DNA of 64,000 nt from Salipiger abyssi. GTDB lineage: Bacteria > Pseudomonadota > Alphaproteobacteria > Rhodobacterales > Rhodobacteraceae. Below, piece by piece: positions 7,724 to 16,082 of the stretch. Positions within the stretch are counted from its first letter, which is position 1. Each line of letters starts with the position of its first letter. Location: positions 2,356,001-2,420,000 of the forward strand of contig NZ_CP015093.1 in the NCBI RefSeq assembly GCF_001975705.1, given 5' to 3'. The notes under the pieces were generated by a model. That model did not search any database, had not been told where the DNA came from, and saw only the letters and a list, made by a program, of their open reading frames with translations. A program made the position numbers and the translations under genes.

Positions 7724-8596
7724 TTATTCGGCGGCGATCCGGTCCTCGGCGGCGGCGCGCTTGAGGACGAAATCGAATTGCACATGCAGCTCGGTGTCGA
7801 GCTCGGGACCGGCCTTTTTGAACTCGGCCACGAGGCTGTCCTTCACCGCAAAGACGCTGTCGTCGTCGAGCCAGGCGGAGGAGCTGTCATAGACCTGGCT
7901 GATGAGCGGGCGATAGCCGTCCTTGGACAGGATGAAATGCATGTGGCCGGGGCGGTTGGGGTGGTGACCCATGTAGCGCAGCAGCTCGCCGGCGGTTTCG
8001 TTGTCGGGGATCGGATAGGGCACCGGGCGCACCGCGCGGAAGGCGTAGTGGCCGTTCTCGTCGGTCTCGAACCGGCCGCGCAGGTTGTAGTCGGGCTGAT
8101 CGGGGTCGTGGTTTTCGTAGAGCCCGTTGGGCGCGTCCTCCCAGACATCCATGATCACGCCAGCCAGCGGCTTGCCATCGGCATCGCGGACATGGCCTTC
8201 GAAATAGGCGGTCTCCTGATCGTCGAAATTCTTCAGCACGGTCGAGGCGCCCTTGGGCAGAACCGGCGGGTTCTCGCGGTAGAACGGCCCCAGCACGGTG
8301 GATTCGCTCTCGCTGCCGCTGACCGGGTTCGACAGCATGTCGACCAGCACCTCGACGCCGAGGATGTCGCCCAGCAGGATGAACTCCTGACGCTTGTCGT
8401 CGCAGATCTGCCCGGCGCGGGCGAGGTAGTCACAGGCGGCGAGGAACTCGTGGTGCTGGAGCTTCACGTCCTTGCAGAAGGCGTGCAGGTGCTTGATCAG
8501 CGCGGTCATTATCTCGCGCTGACGGGCGTCGATCTCGCCGTTCCGGCCCAGCGACGCGGTGACCACGTCGGTGACGTTTTCCAGGGTGATTGCCAT
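7724..8596 (-). CDS. catA: Catechol 1,2-dioxygenase (intradiol)
   Basis: Opens the catechol ring between the hydroxyls, giving cis,cis-muconate, the substrate of CatB. The 290-residue protein has the N-terminal helical dimerisation domain and the intradiol core. The non-haem Fe(III) ligands can be read as Tyr160, Tyr194, His218 and His220 in the PNGLYENHD, PYPIPDNE and RPGHMHF contexts. Hydroxyquinol dioxygenases share this layout and are the main alternative. The ATG at 8596 has a strong GGGAGGAGA site upstream; the longer frame from 8665 is rejected. It is divergent from the SCP2-like/hydrolase/BKACE operon. Confidence 0.9.
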   Translation of the reverse strand: MAITLENVTDVVTASLGRNGEIDARQREIMTALIKHLHAFCKDVKLQHHEFLAACDYLARAGQICDDKRQEFILLGDILGVEVLVDMLSNPVSGSESESTVLGPFYRENPPVLPKGASTVLKNFDDQETAYFEGHVRDADGKPLAGVIMDVWEDAPNGLYENHDPDQPDYNLRGRFETDENGHYAFRAVRPVPYPIPDNETAGELLRYMGHHPNRPGHMHFILSKDGYRPLISQVYDSSSAWLDDDSVFAVKDSLVAEFKKAGPELDTELHVQFDFVLKRAAAEDRIAAE

Positions 8597-8676
8597 GATG
8601 ATCTCCTCCCGAGATGACATATTCAAATCATGGCGGACAGTCGCGCTTTGCGGGGCGCAATCCAATATCCGCGAAG

Positions 8677-8690
8677 GTATTGCGCAATAC
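8677..8690. promoter_or_regulatory. Palindrome GTATTGCGCAATAC, candidate LysR-regulator site
   Basis: A perfect 14-bp palindrome in the catA / 8795 divergent promoter region. It shares the GTAT-N6-ATAC form with a second element 36 bases away, so a dimer-of-dimers LysR-type protein could bind both. BenM/CatM sites use the related ATAC-N7-GTAT arrangement. Confidence 0.55.
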
Positions 8691-8712
8691 TCTTCTGCAT
8701 CCGCCCGCTTGG

Positions 8713-8726
8713 GTATCGGCTGATAC
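8713..8726. promoter_or_regulatory. Inverted repeat GTATCGGCTGATAC, second candidate LysR-regulator site
   Basis: GTATC and GATAC arms separated by four bases. It shares GTAT, the G at position 6, and ATAC with the element at 8677, with centres 36 bases apart. Confidence 0.5.
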
Positions 8727-8794
8727 TCGTGCCGTCATTGCTGTGACCAAGCGGCGCGCGCATGGTCCGCGCGACGCAAGGCATGGGAGGCGAA

Positions 8795-9166
8795 ATGCTG
8801 CAAGAGATCCAAGCGATGCCCGCCGGGCTGGCGGCGCGCCCGCATCTGCTGCGCCTGGGGCGGCTGGTGTCGGAGACGGTGCTGCTCAAGGTCGGCGATA
8901 TCGAGCACTATCTGGTCTTCGACAAGGGCGCGCTGGCCGAGATCGTGCCGGGCCCGTCGAAGAAGATCCCCTACCGCGTGGCGCTGGTCACCGACCGCGA
9001 GGCGCTGGAGAAATTCTGGCAGCCGATCCCCGAGCCGGGCTTTCACGATATCTTCGGGCTGGTGAAGATCGGCCGCGCCGAGATTCTCGGCGACATCCTG
9101 TTTCTGGTGAAGAACCTGCGCTTCTTCAAAGAGCTTCTGGCATTGCCGCGGGAGGGCCGGGCATGA
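8795..9166 (+). CDS. Small SCP2-like protein of unknown function
   Basis: A 123-residue protein I cannot place firmly. The pattern (LVSETVLLKVGDIEHYLVF..G.LAEIVPG....PYRVALVTDREALEKFW, then an ILGDILFLVKNLRFFKELL tail) resembles a sterol-carrier-protein-2-like fold, known for binding lipophilic ligands. It is clearly not muconolactone isomerase (CatC), which would be expected here. I chose the ATG at 8795 because GGGAGG lies five bases upstream; ATGs at 8762 and 8783 lack such a site. It is the first gene of a three-gene operon, overlapping the next gene by four bases. Confidence 0.55.
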   Translation: MLQEIQAMPAGLAARPHLLRLGRLVSETVLLKVGDIEHYLVFDKGALAEIVPGPSKKIPYRVALVTDREALEKFWQPIPEPGFHDIFGLVKIGRAEILGDILFLVKNLRFFKELLALPREGRA

Positions 9167-9999
9167 GCATCGAACCGATCATTGGCCGCTATCTGACCGT
9201 CGAGGTCGCAGGCCGCGCGCAACGCATCTATTTCGAGGAGGCCGGGCAGGGCCGCCCGGTGCTCTGCCTGCACACGGCGGGCGCCCATACCGGTCAGTGG
9301 CGGCATCTGATGAACGATGCCGAGGTGACCGGCGCCAACCGCCTGATCGCCTTCGACATGCCCTGGCACAGCAAATCGCTGCCGCCCGAGGGCTTCCAGA
9401 CCGAGGAATACCTGCTCACCACAGACGCCTATATCGAGACCATCCTGGCGGTGATGGATGGGCTGGGGCTGGAAAAGCCGGTGCTGGCGGGCTGTTCGAT
9501 GGGCGGGCGCATCGCGCTTCAGCTCGCGGCGCTGCATCCCGAGCGCTTTGCCGGCTTCATCGCCATCGAGGCCAGCGACTTCCAGCCCGCCTGGTACGAT
9601 ATCGACTGGTTCCACCGTCCCGACGCCCATGGCGGCGAGATGGGCGCGGCGCTGGTCTCGGCCAATATCTCGCCCTACGCACCGGAGGCGGAGCGCTGGA
9701 ATACGCTGTGGATGTTCATGCAGTCGGGGCCGGGCGTGTTCCGGGGCGATTTGAGCTTTTACACCAGGGATGACAGCCTGATCCCGCGTCTGGGGCAGAT
9801 CGACACTGCCAAAACGCCCGTGCATATCATCGCCGGCGCCTACGATCTCACCTGCACGCCCGAGGATGCAAAACGCACGGCGGATGCGATCCCCGGTGCG
9901 ACGCTTGCGATCATGGACGAGCTGGGTCATTTTCCGATGAGCGAGCATCCGCAGGGCTTCCGCCCGTATTTCCTGGATGCGCTATCGAGGATGTCATGA
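9163..9999 (+). CDS. Alpha/beta hydrolase, candidate enol-lactone hydrolase
   Basis: A 278-residue alpha/beta-fold hydrolase. The nucleophile elbow GCSMGG gives the catalytic serine, the oxyanion region is HTAGAHTGQW, and a C-terminal ELGHFPMSEHP segment provides the histidine; Asp is plausible in AGAYDLTC. It has a Trp-rich lid (YDIDWFHRP). In the beta-ketoadipate route an alpha/beta hydrolase (CatD/PcaD) opens 3-oxoadipate enol-lactone; this protein could do so, but it may equally act on another ester or lactone. ATGA overlaps join it to both the SCP2-like and BKACE genes, so the three are translationally coupled. Confidence 0.78.
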   Translation: MSIEPIIGRYLTVEVAGRAQRIYFEEAGQGRPVLCLHTAGAHTGQWRHLMNDAEVTGANRLIAFDMPWHSKSLPPEGFQTEEYLLTTDAYIETILAVMDGLGLEKPVLAGCSMGGRIALQLAALHPERFAGFIAIEASDFQPAWYDIDWFHRPDAHGGEMGAALVSANISPYAPEAERWNTLWMFMQSGPGVFRGDLSFYTRDDSLIPRLGQIDTAKTPVHIIAGAYDLTCTPEDAKRTADAIPGATLAIMDELGHFPMSEHPQGFRPYFLDALSRMS

Positions 10000-10832
10000 G
10001 CGAAACCCCCTGTATCATCTGCGTGGCGATCACCGGATCGCTGCCCACCAAGGCGGACAACCCCGCCGTGCCGATCACCGTCGAGGAGCAGGTCGCATCG
10101 ACCCGCGAGGCCTTTGAGGCGGGGGCGACCGTCGCCCATTGCCATGTGCGCGACGACGAGGGCAAGCCGACCTCGGATCCCGAGCGGTTCGCGCAGCTGA
10201 AAGCAGGGATCGAGGCGGCATGCCCCGGCATGATCGTGCAGCTTTCCACCGGCGGGCGCTCCGGCGCCGGGCAGGCGCGCGGCGGCATGCTGCCGCTCGC
10301 CCCCGACATGGCCTCGCTCTCGGTGGGCTCGAACAACTTTCCGACGCGGGTCTACGAGAACCCGCCGGATCTGGTCGAATGGCTGGCCTCCGAGATGAAA
10401 ACCTATGGGGTGAAGCCCGAGATCGAGGCGTTCGATCTCTCGCATATCTATCAGGCCAAGGCGATGGCCGAGCGGGGCGCGCTCGAAGGCACGCCCTATG
10501 TGCAGTTCGTCATGGGCGTGAAGAACGCCATGCCCGCCGACAAGCGGGTGTTCGACATCTATGTCGAGACGGTGAAGCTGCTTTTCGGCGCCGACGCGCC
10601 CTGGTGCGCGGCGGGGATCGGGCGGCATCAGATCGAGGTCAACGAGTGGGCGGCGGCGGCCGGCGGCCATCTGCGCACCGGGCTCGAGGACAATATCCGG
10701 CTCGACCGCGACACGCTGGCCCCTTCCAACGCGGCGCTGGTGACGCGGGCGGCGGAGGTGGCGAAACGCCATGGCCGCCCCATCGCGACGCCGGAACAGG
10801 CGCGGCGCATGCTGGGGCTCCGCGCCGCCTGA
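9996..10832 (+). CDS. Beta-keto acid cleavage enzyme (BKACE, formerly DUF849)
   Basis: Family members are Zn-dependent TIM barrels that react a beta-keto acid with acetyl-CoA to give acetoacetate and a shorter acyl-CoA. The 278-residue protein has the metal-binding AHCHVRDDEG motif (His48, His50) and the C-terminal GLEDN segment with Glu231, both typical. Databases often label this family 3-keto-5-aminohexanoate cleavage enzyme; the substrate here is unknown. Beside catA and catB, 3-oxoadipate is an attractive guess, which would give succinyl-CoA plus acetoacetate without the usual PcaIJ/PcaF. The gene overlaps the hydrolase gene by four bases. Confidence 0.85.
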   Translation: MSETPCIICVAITGSLPTKADNPAVPITVEEQVASTREAFEAGATVAHCHVRDDEGKPTSDPERFAQLKAGIEAACPGMIVQLSTGGRSGAGQARGGMLPLAPDMASLSVGSNNFPTRVYENPPDLVEWLASEMKTYGVKPEIEAFDLSHIYQAKAMAERGALEGTPYVQFVMGVKNAMPADKRVFDIYVETVKLLFGADAPWCAAGIGRHQIEVNEWAAAAGGHLRTGLEDNIRLDRDTLAPSNAALVTRAAEVAKRHGRPIATPEQARRMLGLRAA

Positions 10833-10933
10833 TCGCGGCCCCGAAGGGCGGCGCTGTGACGCGGGCAGGCCGTTTGCCTCGGCCCCATGCCGGGTCTAAG
10901 ACAGGCCGATAGCGGAACTTTTCGGGGCATCTC

Positions 10934-12586
10934 TTGGCCAAACGCACGTCACCGGACCGGCTGTTGCCGAAACAGGCTCAGGGCACGTTGCGCCGCGCCG
11001 CGCTGCTCTCGGCGCTGGCCGCCGCGCTCTGGCCCTTGCAGGCGCTGGCGCTGGCCTGGGGCATTGGCGGCTGGGTGACAGAGGCCGCGCCGCAGGCGAG
11101 TCTAGCCGCCGCCGGGGCTTTTGCGGTCATCGGGATTGTCCGCGCGGTCGCCGACCGTATCGCCGCGCGGCTGGCCTTTCACGCCGCCGATGGCGTCATC
11201 CACGATTTGCGGCAGGCGCTGCTGACCCGCGAGGCGCGGCGTCCGGGGGCGGCGGCCTCCTCCGCCGCGCTGGCGGCGATGCTGACCGAAAAACTGGCCA
11301 TTCTCGGGCCGTGGATCACCCGTTACCGCCCGGCCATGGCACGCACCAAACTGGTGCCGCTGCTGATCCTGGCGCTGGCCTTTTACGTGTCCTGGGCGGT
11401 CGGGGTGATTTTTCTCGTCGCCGGGCCGCTGATCCCGGTCTTCATGGCGCTGGTGGGCATGGCCGCGAAAGAGGCAAGCGCCCGCCAGATGGTCGAGATC
11501 GGCGATATGAACACGCTGCTGATCGACCGCATCGCCGCGCTGCCCGATATCCTGCTGCTGAACGCGGGCGATGCGTCGCGCGCCGCCTTCGAGGCGCGCG
11601 CCGAGGGGCTGCGCGAGCGCACCATGGCGGTGCTGCGGGTGGCGTTCCTGTCGTCGACGGTGCTGGAGCTGTTTTCGGCCATCGGCGTGGCGCTGGTGGC
11701 GGTCTATGTCGGCTTTTCGCTGCTGGGCGAGGTGAATTTCGGCACCTGGGGCACCGGCCTGACGCTGGCAGAGGGGGTGTTTCTGCTGCTGCTGGCGCCG
11801 GAGTATTTCCAGCCTTTGCGCGACCTCGCTGCCGCCTGGCACGATAAGGCCGCCGCCGAGGCGGTGGCCGACGAGCTGGATGCGCTGGAAGCGGACGAGA
11901 CGACGCCGGTGCTGGGGCAGGGCGCCCGCGCCGAGCCGCTGGCCGGACCGGCTTCCGTCGCGCTGAGCAGTGTCGCGGTGCGGCGCGGAGACCAGTTGCT
12001 CGCGCTGCCGGATCTCGACGTGGCGCCGGGCGAGAGCGTCGCGCTCTCCGGCCCCAGCGGCACCGGCAAATCCACCGCGCTCGATCTGATCGCCGGGCTG
12101 CTGACGCCGGAAGAGGGTCAGGTGACGGTGGCCGGTCAGGCGCTGGCTTGCGAGATCGCCGATGCCTGGCGCGCGCGTGTCGCCTATGTGCCGCAGAGCG
12201 TGCATGTGCCCGACATGACCCTGCGCCGCTTTCTCGATCCGCATGACCTTAGCGCCGACATGGACGCGGCGCTGCGCAAGGCCCGTGCCGAGGGCATCGT
12301 CGCGGCGCTGCCAGAGGGGCTGGAGACCGTTCTGGGCGAGACCGGCGCCGGCGTTTCGGGCGGCGAGGCGCGGCGGCTGCTGCTGGCCCGCGCTTTCCTG
12401 ACCGGGGCCGACGTGATCCTTGCCGACGAGCCGACCGCCGATCTCGACGCCGCCAATGGCGGGGCGATCATCGACGCGCTGGCGGCGCTCGCTGCCGAGG
12501 GTCGCACGGTGATCGTGGCCACCCACGACCCTGCGCTCTCTGGTGCGATGGGGCGGGTTGTGACGGTCGGGGAGGGCGCGGCATGA
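10934..12586 (+). CDS. cydD: Thiol reductant ABC exporter subunit CydD
   Basis: Half of the CydDC transporter, which exports glutathione and cysteine to the periplasm and is needed for cytochrome bd assembly. The 550-residue protein has an N-terminal six-helix membrane domain (about residues 20-310) and a C-terminal ATPase with Walker A GPSGTGKST near 372, the VSGGEARRLLLARA signature near 473 and Walker B ILADEPTADLD near 493. The start appears to be TTG at 10934, because no in-frame ATG fits. It overlaps cydC by four bases (ATGA), and cydABX follow. Confidence 0.93.
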   Translation: MAKRTSPDRLLPKQAQGTLRRAALLSALAAALWPLQALALAWGIGGWVTEAAPQASLAAAGAFAVIGIVRAVADRIAARLAFHAADGVIHDLRQALLTREARRPGAAASSAALAAMLTEKLAILGPWITRYRPAMARTKLVPLLILALAFYVSWAVGVIFLVAGPLIPVFMALVGMAAKEASARQMVEIGDMNTLLIDRIAALPDILLLNAGDASRAAFEARAEGLRERTMAVLRVAFLSSTVLELFSAIGVALVAVYVGFSLLGEVNFGTWGTGLTLAEGVFLLLLAPEYFQPLRDLAAAWHDKAAAEAVADELDALEADETTPVLGQGARAEPLAGPASVALSSVAVRRGDQLLALPDLDVAPGESVALSGPSGTGKSTALDLIAGLLTPEEGQVTVAGQALACEIADAWRARVAYVPQSVHVPDMTLRRFLDPHDLSADMDAALRKARAEGIVAALPEGLETVLGETGAGVSGGEARRLLLARAFLTGADVILADEPTADLDAANGGAIIDALAALAAEGRTVIVATHDPALSGAMGRVVTVGEGAA

Positions 12587-14253
12587 GGCGGCTCTGGCAG
12601 GTTCTGCGGCTGCTCTGGAAGGCCGAGCCCTGGGCGATGTGGCGCGGCGCGGCGCTGGCCGTGGCGGTGCTGATCATGGGCGCGGCGCTGCTCGGGCTCT
12701 CGGGTTGGTTCATCACCGCCACCGGCATCGCCGGGCTCGCGGGGATCGGCATCGCCTTCGATGTGTTTCGCCCCTCCGCCGGCGTGCGCTTTCTGGCGCT
12801 GGGCCGGGCGGCGGCGCGCTATGGCGAGCGGCTGCTGACCCACGATGCCACGCTGCGGGCGCTGGCGCGGCTGCGGGTGACGCTGCTGGCGCGGCTGGAG
12901 CGCTTCTCCATGCCCGAGCTGCGGCGGCTGCGCGGGGCGGCGGCGCTGACCCGGATCACGGCGGATGTGGATGCGCTCGACGGCGTGGTGCTGCGGCTGG
13001 CGCTGCCGGTGGCGGCGGCGCTGATCACCCATGGCGCGGCCTTCGTGGCGCTCTGGGCGCTGACCTCGCATGCGGTCGCGGCCTCTGTTGCGCTGGGCTA
13101 TCTGCTGGGCGGCGGCGTGGTGCTCTGGCGGGTGGGGCGCGCGACGCTGGCGCCCTCCAGCCAGGCCGAAGAGGCGATGCAGACCCTGCGCCAGCGCGCC
13201 ATCGGGATGTTCCGGGGCCGGCGCGAAGCGATCCTTCAGGGCGCGCTGCCGCGCTGGCGGGGGGCGCTGGACGACACCGAGGCCGAGGCGCGCGGCGCCA
13301 TGGACCGGCTCGATGCCATCGACACCGGCGCCGGCATGATCCTCGCGGTGATCGTCGCGCTGGTGACGGCGGCGGCCTTTGCGCTCGCGGGCTGGCTGGT
13401 GGCCGATAGCGGGCTCGACCCGGCGCGGGCGGCGATCGGGGTCTTTGTCTCCATCGCGCTGGCCGAGACGCTCTTGCCGCTGCGCCGGGGCATGGCCGAG
13501 ATCGGCCGCATGCGCGACGCCGCCGAGCGGGTCATGGCCGACCCCGCGCCGCACCGCCTGCCGAAACGCAGCGGCCCGGCAGAGCCGGCGCAGCCCGGCG
13601 CGGCGCTGGAGGTGCGGCACCTGTCGCTCGCCCGCCCGGGCTGGTCGCGGCTGTTGCTGCACGATCTGTCCTTTGGCGTGATGCCCGGGGAGATGCTGGC
13701 GATCCGCGGCGAAAGCGGTGCGGGCAAGAGCACGCTCTTCGACGTGCTGGCGGGGCTGGAGACCGCCACGGCGGGCGAGGCCTTGCTCCTCGGCAAACCG
13801 CTGCCCGACTGGGAGACGCCGGCGCTGCGCGATGCGCTCACGCTGGTGCCGCAGCGCGCGGCGCTGCTCTCGGGCAGCATTCTGGAAAACCTCGCGCTCG
13901 CCGACCCGGATCTGACCGAGGACAAGGCGCTTGCGGTGCTGCGCGCCGTGGCGCTCGACGAGGCGGTTTCCGCGCGTGGCGGGCTGGGGTCACAACTCGG
14001 TGAGGGCGGTGCCGGATTGTCGGGCGGGCAGGCCCGCAGGCTGGTCCTGGCGCGGGCACTGCTGCGCCGCCCGGCGGTGCTGTTGCTGGATGAGCCGACC
14101 GAGGGGCTCGACGGTCCGACGGCCCGCCAAGTGCTTACAGGCGTTCGGGAATTTCTGCCGGAAGCGGGGATCGTCACGGCCTCTCACCGGGCGGCTGAAC
14201 TGGACGCGGCAGACCGGGTGCTGACCCTCGAAAGCTACATTCCGAAAAACTGA
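12583..14253 (+). CDS. cydC: Thiol reductant ABC exporter subunit CydC
   Basis: The second half of the heterodimeric CydDC exporter, in the inner membrane. The 556-residue protein has the membrane domain with LSGWFITATGIAGLAGIG near the N-terminus, typical of CydC, followed by an ATPase with GESGAGKST near 375, LSGGQARRLVLARALL near 483 and LLLDEPTEGLD near 498. Translation is coupled to cydD. The 183-base gap to cydA contains a perfect FNR-type box just six bases after the cydC stop, so cydAB can be switched on separately from cydDC. Confidence 0.93.
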   Translation: MRRLWQVLRLLWKAEPWAMWRGAALAVAVLIMGAALLGLSGWFITATGIAGLAGIGIAFDVFRPSAGVRFLALGRAAARYGERLLTHDATLRALARLRVTLLARLERFSMPELRRLRGAAALTRITADVDALDGVVLRLALPVAAALITHGAAFVALWALTSHAVAASVALGYLLGGGVVLWRVGRATLAPSSQAEEAMQTLRQRAIGMFRGRREAILQGALPRWRGALDDTEAEARGAMDRLDAIDTGAGMILAVIVALVTAAAFALAGWLVADSGLDPARAAIGVFVSIALAETLLPLRRGMAEIGRMRDAAERVMADPAPHRLPKRSGPAEPAQPGAALEVRHLSLARPGWSRLLLHDLSFGVMPGEMLAIRGESGAGKSTLFDVLAGLETATAGEALLLGKPLPDWETPALRDALTLVPQRAALLSGSILENLALADPDLTEDKALAVLRAVALDEAVSARGGLGSQLGEGGAGLSGGQARRLVLARALLRRPAVLLLDEPTEGLDGPTARQVLTGVREFLPEAGIVTASHRAAELDAADRVLTLESYIPKN

Positions 14254-14258
14254 TATTT

Positions 14259-14272
14259 TTGATCCAGATCAA
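14259..14272. promoter_or_regulatory. FNR/FnrL box TTGATCCAGATCAA in front of cydA
   Basis: A perfect match to the FNR consensus TTGAT-N4-ATCAA, centred at about 14265, 171 bases before the cydA ATG. Activation would give a start site near 14307. This predicts induction of cydABX at low oxygen by an FnrL-type regulator. Confidence 0.85.
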
Positions 14273-14436
14273 ATCATGACCCTTTGAGTCGGGTGTAGCA
14301 AACCCTCAAATTTGACTCTGTGAAATAGGTTTATTGCGCAGGGACAAACATGAATCTGTGGTGCATGTTTAATTCGTAATCCTGAGACAGTGATCTGCGA
14401 AGCTGACAGGGGCCACCTAAACCGAGGAGACGAAAA

Positions 14437-16077
14437 ATGGAGCTCGATATCGTCGAGCTGTCGCGCCTGCAATTTGCGATGACGGCGATGTATCACTTCC
14501 TGTTCGTGCCGCTGACACTGGGTCTGTCGATCCTCGTGGCGATCATGGAGACGGTCTATGTGATGACCAACCGTCCCATCTGGCGGCAGATGACGAAATT
14601 CTGGGGCACGCTGTTCGGCATCAACTTTGTGCTGGGTGTCGCGACAGGGATCACCATGGAATTCCAGTTCGGCATGAACTGGAGCTATTACAGCCACTAT
14701 GTCGGGGATATCTTCGGCGCGCCGCTGGCGATCGAGGGTCTGATGGCATTCTTCCTGGAGGCGACCTTTGTGGGCCTGTTCTTCTTCGGCTGGGATAAGC
14801 TGTCGAAAGTGGCGCATATGATCGTGACCTGGCTGGTCGCCATCGGTTCGAACTTCTCGGCGCTGTGGATTCTGATCGCCAATGGCTGGATGCAGAACCC
14901 GGTCGGCGCGCAATTCAATCCCGACACCATGCGGATGGAGATGACCTCCTTCTTCGAGGTGCTCTTCAACGAGGTGGCGCAGGCGAAATTCGTGCACACG
15001 GTCTCCGCCGGTTATGTCACCGCGGCGGTCTTTGTGCTGGGGGTTTCGGCCTGGTACATGCTCAAGGGCCGGCATGTGGAGCTGGCGCGCCGCTCCATCG
15101 CGATCGCGTCGAGCTTTGGCCTTGCTGCCGCGCTGTCGGTCGTGGTGCTGGGCGACGAGTCCGGCTATTCCGCCTCGCACACCCAGAAGATGAAGCTCGC
15201 CGCCATCGAGGCGATGTGGGAAACCCATGACGCGCCGGCGCCCTTCACCCTGGTCGGCTTCCCCGACAAGGAGGCGCGCGAGACGCACTACGCGCTTGAG
15301 ATCCCCTGGGTGATGGGGCTGATCGGCACCCGCTCGCTGACCCAGGAAATCCCGGGCATCGAGCAGCTGGTGAGCGAGGCCGAGGACAAGGTGCGTTCGG
15401 GCATCGTCGCCTATGACGCGCTGATGACCATTCGCGAGCAGCGCGACGCCACCCCGCCAGAGGTGCGCGAGACCTTCGAGGCGCATTCGGCGGATCTGGG
15501 CTTTGCCTTCCTGCTGAAACGCTATGTCGACGACCCGCGCGAGGCCACCGATGCGCAGATCGTGCAGGCCTCCGAAGACACCATCCCGGGCGTTGCGCCG
15601 CTGTTCTGGGCGTTCCGGATCATGGTCGGGCTGGGCTTCGGCTTCATCGCGGTGATGCTCTATTTCTTCGTGATGTCGAATTTCCGCACCATGCAGTTCC
15701 CGCGCTGGGCGCTGCGCACGGCGGTGTTCATCATCCCGGCGCCCTGGATCGCGGCGGAGCTTGGCTGGTTCGTGGCCGAGTTCGGACGCCAGCCCTGGAC
15801 GGTGGACGGCGTGCTGCCGACGGCGCTTTCGGTCAGCCATCTCAGCATCGGCGATCTGCTGGTGACGCTGGCGGGCTTCGTGATCTTCTACACGGTGCTG
15901 TTCGTCATCGAGATGAGCCTGATGGTCAAATACATCCGCAAGGGCCCGTACATGGATGTCGAGGAAACCGACCAGTGGCTGGAGCGCCACGAGCACCGGC
16001 TGCGCACCCATGATGGCAAAGGGCCCTTTGCCGATCCTTCTGATCCGAGCACCTCTGGTGCGACACCGGCGGAGTAA
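14437..16077 (+). CDS. cydA: Cytochrome bd ubiquinol oxidase subunit I
   Basis: The catalytic subunit of cytochrome bd, which oxidises quinol and reduces oxygen to water in the inner membrane with little proton pumping. The 546-residue protein shows the haem ligands as His20 (MYHFLFVP), His187 (FVHTVSAGY) and Met396 (FRIMVGLG), and the GRQPW motif of the quinol-binding region. The start has a GAGGAGA site. It is followed by cydB after a 5-base gap and then cydX. Bd-type oxidases have high oxygen affinity and resist sulfide and cyanide, which fits the SQR-like gene downstream. A cyanide-insensitive CioA variant is a possible sub-type. Confidence 0.95.
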   Translation: MELDIVELSRLQFAMTAMYHFLFVPLTLGLSILVAIMETVYVMTNRPIWRQMTKFWGTLFGINFVLGVATGITMEFQFGMNWSYYSHYVGDIFGAPLAIEGLMAFFLEATFVGLFFFGWDKLSKVAHMIVTWLVAIGSNFSALWILIANGWMQNPVGAQFNPDTMRMEMTSFFEVLFNEVAQAKFVHTVSAGYVTAAVFVLGVSAWYMLKGRHVELARRSIAIASSFGLAAALSVVVLGDESGYSASHTQKMKLAAIEAMWETHDAPAPFTLVGFPDKEARETHYALEIPWVMGLIGTRSLTQEIPGIEQLVSEAEDKVRSGIVAYDALMTIREQRDATPPEVRETFEAHSADLGFAFLLKRYVDDPREATDAQIVQASEDTIPGVAPLFWAFRIMVGLGFGFIAVMLYFFVMSNFRTMQFPRWALRTAVFIIPAPWIAAELGWFVAEFGRQPWTVDGVLPTALSVSHLSIGDLLVTLAGFVIFYTVLFVIEMSLMVKYIRKGPYMDVEETDQWLERHEHRLRTHDGKGPFADPSDPSTSGATPAE

Positions 16078-16082
16078 GTCAC

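Noticed and set aside
8795..9166. CatC (muconolactone isomerase)
   Set aside because: Expected by context but the length and sequence do not fit; CatC is about 95 residues and has different motifs.
12184..13662. A 492-codon frame opposite cydC and the end of cydD
   Set aside because: Same type of antisense shadow; no domain is present.
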